Shown: piece after piece, positions 60,740 to 64,000 of the stretch | How positions within the stretch are numbered: position 1 is the stretch's first letter | Layout: the number at the start of each line of letters is the position of its first letter | Assembly: GCA_048213135.1 (NCBI GenBank) | Contig: PS015010.1 | Location: 310,001 to 374,000 of the forward strand | Source of the DNA: Reclinomonas americana ATCC 50394 | Lineage: Eukaryota; Jakobida; Jakobea; Jakobida | DNA length: 64,000 bases | Direction: 5' to 3' | Notes under the pieces: model-generated | What the model was told of the DNA's origin: nothing | The model's input: the letters and a program-made list of their open reading frames with translations, nothing else | Databases searched by the model: none | Translations under genes and position numbers: made by a program

Positions 60740-60790
60740 AAAAAGTTAAAAGCAGGCTTCTGCTTTCCCGTGGGATCATTTTAACTTTTT
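60740..60790. repeat. Intergenic AT-rich palindrome upstream of the DUF1501 stop
   Basis: AAAAAGTTAAAA (60740-60751) and TTTTAACTTTTT (60779-60790) form 12-base perfect arms. An inner hairpin AAAGCAG/CTGCTTT (about 60749-60766) is also present. It ends 2 bases before the DUF1501 stop and may terminate that transcript. Confidence 0.6.
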
Positions 60791-60792
60791 GA

Positions 60793-62064
60793 TCAGATGA
60801 ACGAGAGCAGCGGGAATTCCCTTTGCAACACTTTTTTTACATCCGCAGGTGCAACACCCAGCCAGTTCTGCAGTACGGATGCGTATACCGACCTGAAGTC
60901 GAACTGCATAGGTATATTGTCCTCTGTAGTGGCTTTTTCGGGGATCAGCGGATCTTTTCCCAGTATGCCCGCTTTTACTTTACTGCCGAATACGAAAAGC
61001 GGGGCGGCTGCGCCGTGGTCGGTTCCCAGGCTGTCGTTGGCGGCAATGCGGCGACCGAATTCTGAGAAGGTCATGCCCATCACCCGGTCCTGTACGCCAA
61101 GAAATTCAAGGTCGTTCTGGAAAGCCTGTATCGCGTCGCCCACTGTTTTCAGCAGGTCGGCATGACGACCGGTGGAGCTGTCATTGCTGTTCGCCTGCTG
61201 GGCGTGGGTGTCGAAACCTTCATAAGTCACGAGGTATACCCTGGTCTGTAAACCGCTTTTGATCAGTCTCGCGACCGTTTTCAGATCGGCGGCCAGCGGA
61301 TTGGGTTCAGGGTATACAGATTGCCGGGTAACAGACAATGCTGCTTGTCGTATTACCTCGCCATATGAAGCCGATTGGCGAGATATCATATCCACAAACG
61401 ACAAGGCATCGCCGCTTTTGCCTGTCATTGACACATCGGCAAAGCCCTGCGTAAGGTTGATCTTTTGATCGGGATTGATTACATTAACTGACATGGGAGA
61501 CTTCTCACCCTGGAAAGCGAAAGCGGTAGTAGTGCCGATCTGTATAGCCAGCGGATCAGGGGCCAGCGGCTGCGGGTATCCTTGCGGGTAACCCGGGTAC
61601 AACTGGTTCAGGTACCTGCCCATCCAGCCCGTATCTATTAATTTGTCCGGATCGGAAGCCGACATCCATATATCGGAAGAACGGAAATGAGAAAAATTAG
61701 GCGCCGGGTAGCCCACGGATTGTATAACCGATAATTTCCCTTTATCATATAAGTCCTGTAAACCCTGCAGGGAGGGGTGGAGGCCGCATGTGGCGATCCC
61801 GGATAAGGGTAACACTTTTGTTTTACTGATCGCTAGTTTTTGCCTGGCTTTAAAATAGGAATCGTACTGTAAAAGCGGGACGATGGTGTTCAGCCCGTCG
61901 TTGCCACCAAACAGTTGCACCAGTACCAGTATATTATCACTGGAAGTATTACGGGTCAGTTGATCCAGCAACAGGCGGTTGCCCAACGCCTTCGGCAACA
62001 TCCCGCTGATAAAAACGGGGAGCGCCAGCGCCGAACCATTTTGTATGAATTTTCTTCTGTTCAT
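60793..62064 (-). CDS. Tat-exported DUF1501 protein
   Basis: A 423-residue protein. MNRRKFIQNGSALALPVFIS is a classic twin-arginine signal. LVLVQLFGGNDGLNTIVPLL and the DHGAAAPLFVFGSKVKAGIL block are typical of DUF1501, a sulfatase/alkaline-phosphatase-like fold whose metal residues are usually partly kept. Nearly always encoded with a DUF1800 protein, as here (1-base gap). Substrate unknown. Confidence 0.9.
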   Translation of the reverse strand: MNRRKFIQNGSALALPVFISGMLPKALGNRLLLDQLTRNTSSDNILVLVQLFGGNDGLNTIVPLLQYDSYFKARQKLAISKTKVLPLSGIATCGLHPSLQGLQDLYDKGKLSVIQSVGYPAPNFSHFRSSDIWMSASDPDKLIDTGWMGRYLNQLYPGYPQGYPQPLAPDPLAIQIGTTTAFAFQGEKSPMSVNVINPDQKINLTQGFADVSMTGKSGDALSFVDMISRQSASYGEVIRQAALSVTRQSVYPEPNPLAADLKTVARLIKSGLQTRVYLVTYEGFDTHAQQANSNDSSTGRHADLLKTVGDAIQAFQNDLEFLGVQDRVMGMTFSEFGRRIAANDSLGTDHGAAAPLFVFGSKVKAGILGKDPLIPEKATTEDNIPMQFDFRSVYASVLQNWLGVAPADVKKVLQREFPLLSFI

Positions 62065-62065
62065 A

Positions 62066-63679
62066 TCAGGTCAGTTGATATTCCGGTGCATTTACAAGGC
62101 GCCGGAATAATTGGCGAAGCCGTGTTTCAACAATAAATTTTTTTTCTGCGTCTTCCGGTGATTGTATAAAATCTTTCCAGGCATTGGTCCAGTAATAATC
62201 CTGCTCCTGGCCGGTCAGCAATGTGTCTTTTTTGAGTCGCTGCAGGGCCGCGAATGATACCGGTACGGAGTACAGGAGGTTGATGGAATCCTGTATCAGC
62301 ATACCCGGGTCGGCAGGATCATGTAACGACTTTGCAAAATCAATAACATCGATGCTGAACAATCTCCCTTCCCTGTTATACCCGTAATCGATCATAGTAG
62401 CGCTGAATTCATTTCTTTTGGGATAAGTACTGGTATTGATCCATAGCCTGTAAAACGCCGGTGACTGGTAATAAGCGGGCCAGCCCGATACGTTGGGTGG
62501 CGATGAATAATTCTGGCCAAGCACCACGCAATACTCACCAACCAATTGCCACATACTATAATTATGGAGAAAAGAAGCCGGAGGGGCCATCTGCATATTA
62601 AATTCCCTTAAGAAACCAATACAAAAATCGAACGGACTTTTGATCTGACCGCCGATGATTGTTTCTTCAAAAAAATGCCGGCTGCATAGTAATGTCTTCA
62701 GCACAGGTTTGACCTCGAAATTATTTTTCCTGAGTATGGCGGCAAGAGGCTCTATTATATTTTTTTCTACAGAAGTATTGATATCAGAGTGTACAAACCA
62801 GCGATACAGCTTGCGGCACAGAAAGAGCGAAGTTTCGGGATGACTGAATATCATATCCAGCAGCTCATTCAATTCCTCGTCTCCGGCATTGGGGCCGGTT
62901 TTGCCTTTTATTGTTTTTCTGTTGTAAAAATTGGAAAATACTTTATCAGAAAGATCGTGGTCCCCGGGTACAAAATAGCTTTGCCCGGTCTCGAGGTTAA
63001 CTTTCCAGCCTGTAAGCACCCGTGCGGCTTGTTTTACGTCATCTTCAGTAAAAGCCGCATTAGGACCTTTACCTATGCAGAACAGTTCCTGCAACTCCCT
63101 TGCATAATTTTCATTGGGTGCTGTTTTGGTATTGAGCTCACCATTGAGGTACCGTAGCATATGGGGATCCAGTGTAATGGCTTTTGCGAGTGTTTTGATA
63201 TTGCCTAAAGCATTCCTGCGCACAAGATCGTGTTTGTTCCATACGAGGTTCATTCTTCCGATAACGCCTTCTGTGGCAAAATGATTGTGCCAGAATAAAG
63301 TCATTTTTTCCAGGATGGTGCTGTCTTGTGTAACAAGACTTTCCACGATCCATCTACCCAGTGAACCTCCTCTTTGTTCATCATCTCCCTGGTTGATATA
63401 TGGCGTATTGATCCATGTTTTACCAAAAGGTACCTGGGAATTCAGCGAATCGTAATCATTCAGGGGAAAGGAATCGAGCGCAGCATTGGCATTCAATAGG
63501 GTATCGACCGACTTTTTAACATCCAATGCCAGGAATCGGCTGATCTCTCTTTTTTTTACACCAAAAAGCGCCCGTTTAAGGAGATGGGTCACCTGCCGGG
63601 TTGTCCATTTTCCCGTGTAAGGCGCCAAGGGAGATTGCTCATTTACAGCAGTTCCGGTATGTTGTTCTTCTGGTGGCAT
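62066..63679 (-). CDS. DUF1800 protein, partner of DUF1501
   Basis: A 537-residue protein. KWTTRQVTHLLKRALFGVKK at the N-terminus, MTLFWHNHFATEGVIGRMNL, ENYARELQELFCIGKGPNAA and DDVKQAARVLTGWKVN are the DUF1800 hallmarks. A helical fold; no known enzymatic motif. The stop is 1 base from the DUF1501 start, so both are translated together. No typical signal peptide is visible at its N-terminus, so its export route is unclear. Confidence 0.9.
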   Translation of the reverse strand: MPPEEQHTGTAVNEQSPLAPYTGKWTTRQVTHLLKRALFGVKKREISRFLALDVKKSVDTLLNANAALDSFPLNDYDSLNSQVPFGKTWINTPYINQGDDEQRGGSLGRWIVESLVTQDSTILEKMTLFWHNHFATEGVIGRMNLVWNKHDLVRRNALGNIKTLAKAITLDPHMLRYLNGELNTKTAPNENYARELQELFCIGKGPNAAFTEDDVKQAARVLTGWKVNLETGQSYFVPGDHDLSDKVFSNFYNRKTIKGKTGPNAGDEELNELLDMIFSHPETSLFLCRKLYRWFVHSDINTSVEKNIIEPLAAILRKNNFEVKPVLKTLLCSRHFFEETIIGGQIKSPFDFCIGFLREFNMQMAPPASFLHNYSMWQLVGEYCVVLGQNYSSPPNVSGWPAYYQSPAFYRLWINTSTYPKRNEFSATMIDYGYNREGRLFSIDVIDFAKSLHDPADPGMLIQDSINLLYSVPVSFAALQRLKKDTLLTGQEQDYYWTNAWKDFIQSPEDAEKKFIVETRLRQLFRRLVNAPEYQLT

Positions 63680-63732
63680 AAGTGTTGTATGCTGAAATTA
63701 AAGATACGCAATAGGGAGGTGATAAAAATAAA

Positions 63733-63759
63733 AAAGCTGTCACACGAAGTGACAGCTTT
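63733..63759 (-). terminator. Terminator of the gene at the right edge
   Basis: AAAGCTGTCAC (63733-63743), loop ACGAA, GTGACAGCTTT (63749-63759); on the minus strand it is followed by TTTTATTTTT. Confidence 0.8.
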
Positions 63760-63780
63760 GGTTGGTTATTTGTGTTAAGA

Positions 63781-63999
63781 TTAATTGTCCTTACGGGGTT
63801 TCTCAACACCCTGGGTGGAAACCGCAGGCACTTTAGCTTCAGAAGCCAGTACAGGTTTTACTGCGGCTTCGGTGCCTTGTGTAGCAATGGCTGCCTGGGC
63901 TTTTTCTGTGGAAGCGGTTGGCGCCTCGGCAGGTTCAGTTTTAATAACAGGAGCAGCTACCGGTTTGCTTACAGGCATGCTGGAAGCAGTCTGTACTTC
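63781..63999 (-). CDS. C-terminal fragment of an Ala/Pro/Lys/Glu-rich protein (5' end outside window)
   Basis: The frame is open to the window edge, so only ~72 residues are seen. The visible part is a low-complexity Ala/Val/Pro/Thr/Glu/Lys tail (KTEPAEAPTASTEKAQAAIA; VEKPRKDN). An in-frame Met at 63978 could be internal. No family can be assigned. A strong terminator follows it. Confidence 0.55.
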   Translation of the reverse strand, partial: EVQTASSMPVSKPVAAPVIKTEPAEAPTASTEKAQAAIATQGTEAAVKPVLASEAKVPAVSTQGVEKPRKDN

Positions 64000-64000
64000 T

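Noticed and set aside
1-64000. tRNA or rRNA genes
   Set aside because: No cloverleaf-like sequence with a proper T-arm was found in the intergenic spacers; GATTCGAACC in repeat D recalls a T-arm word but lacks the rest of a tRNA.

Overview
The window looks like chromosome from a member of the Bacteroidota, most probably the Chitinophagaceae. Supporting signs are a type IX secretion C-terminal sorting domain, promoters with the Bacteroidota -7 box TAnnTTTG and no clear Shine-Dalgarno sequences, Gram-negative lipid A and LPS enzymes (LpxB, GT9), a secreted GH92 mannosidase, and families typical of the phylum (DUF3472-FKBP, DUF3667, DUF6263-like, ECF42 sigma factor with a DGPF partner, DUF1501/DUF1800). 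There is no prophage, IS element, CRISPR array or RNA gene that I can support. The content is a mosaic of housekeeping and envelope genes.

Layout. 0-3.4 kb: the end of a type IX-secreted surface protein, then a minus-strand operon of a lipoprotein MsrB (broken by a poly-A frameshift), a cytochrome b and a membrane-anchored molybdopterin oxidoreductase. 3.4-6.5 kb: a surE-lpxB operon with two small membrane proteins. 6.7-8.6 kb: a LexA-like self-cleavable repressor with a striking multi-operator promoter, a DinB-fold protein and ssb. 8.7-12.5 kb: a secreted GH92 alpha-mannosidase between two inverted arrays of a 128-bp repeat. 12.7-21.2 kb: transporters (APC, DAACS, DedA, MFS, Nramp-Usp fusion), a GT9 glycosyltransferase and a DUF922-like protein. 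21.3-26.2 kb: RidA, a glucan-phosphorylase-like protein lacking the PLP lysine, a thioesterase, a lipoprotein and an MFS carrier. 26.2-34.2 kb: DUF6263-like protein, cold-shock protein, DUF5077-DUF3472-FKBP protein, a giant TraB-domain protein and a secreted esterase.

34.2-38.9 kb: ECF42 sigma factor with its DGPF partner, a methyltransferase, an OB-fold lipoprotein, a cysteine-synthase-like enzyme and a DUF481 outer-membrane protein. 39-45 kb: a KAS III enzyme, a secreted M28 peptidase and glycine decarboxylase GcvP. 45-50 kb: DUF3667 protein, YkgJ-type cysteine-cluster protein, MBL hydrolase, and a folK-deoxynucleoside kinase-MFS operon. 50-55 kb: an ABC-2 permease without its ATPase, an SRPBCC protein, and a tightly overlapped operon (membrane protein-queG-anmK). 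55-64 kb: ClpB, a DsbA-fold protein with only one active-site cysteine, a transglutaminase-fold protein that lacks the catalytic cysteine, and the Tat-exported DUF1501/DUF1800 pair.

The most unusual content is non-coding. There are three clusters of a CACGCAAGG/CTCTGCGGT repeat, one pair of which flanks the GH92 gene as an inverted repeat with 66 identical bases. There are also at least six intergenic long-arm palindromes built from simple words (ATTACGAATTAC, GCACATCTGCATATC and others) and a further dispersed family containing AATCTCTTTCCTGTGGTGAAAG. At protein level, several recognisable enzymes have lost a key residue (glucan phosphorylase-like, DsbA-like, transglutaminase-like), and msrB is split at a run of nine A.
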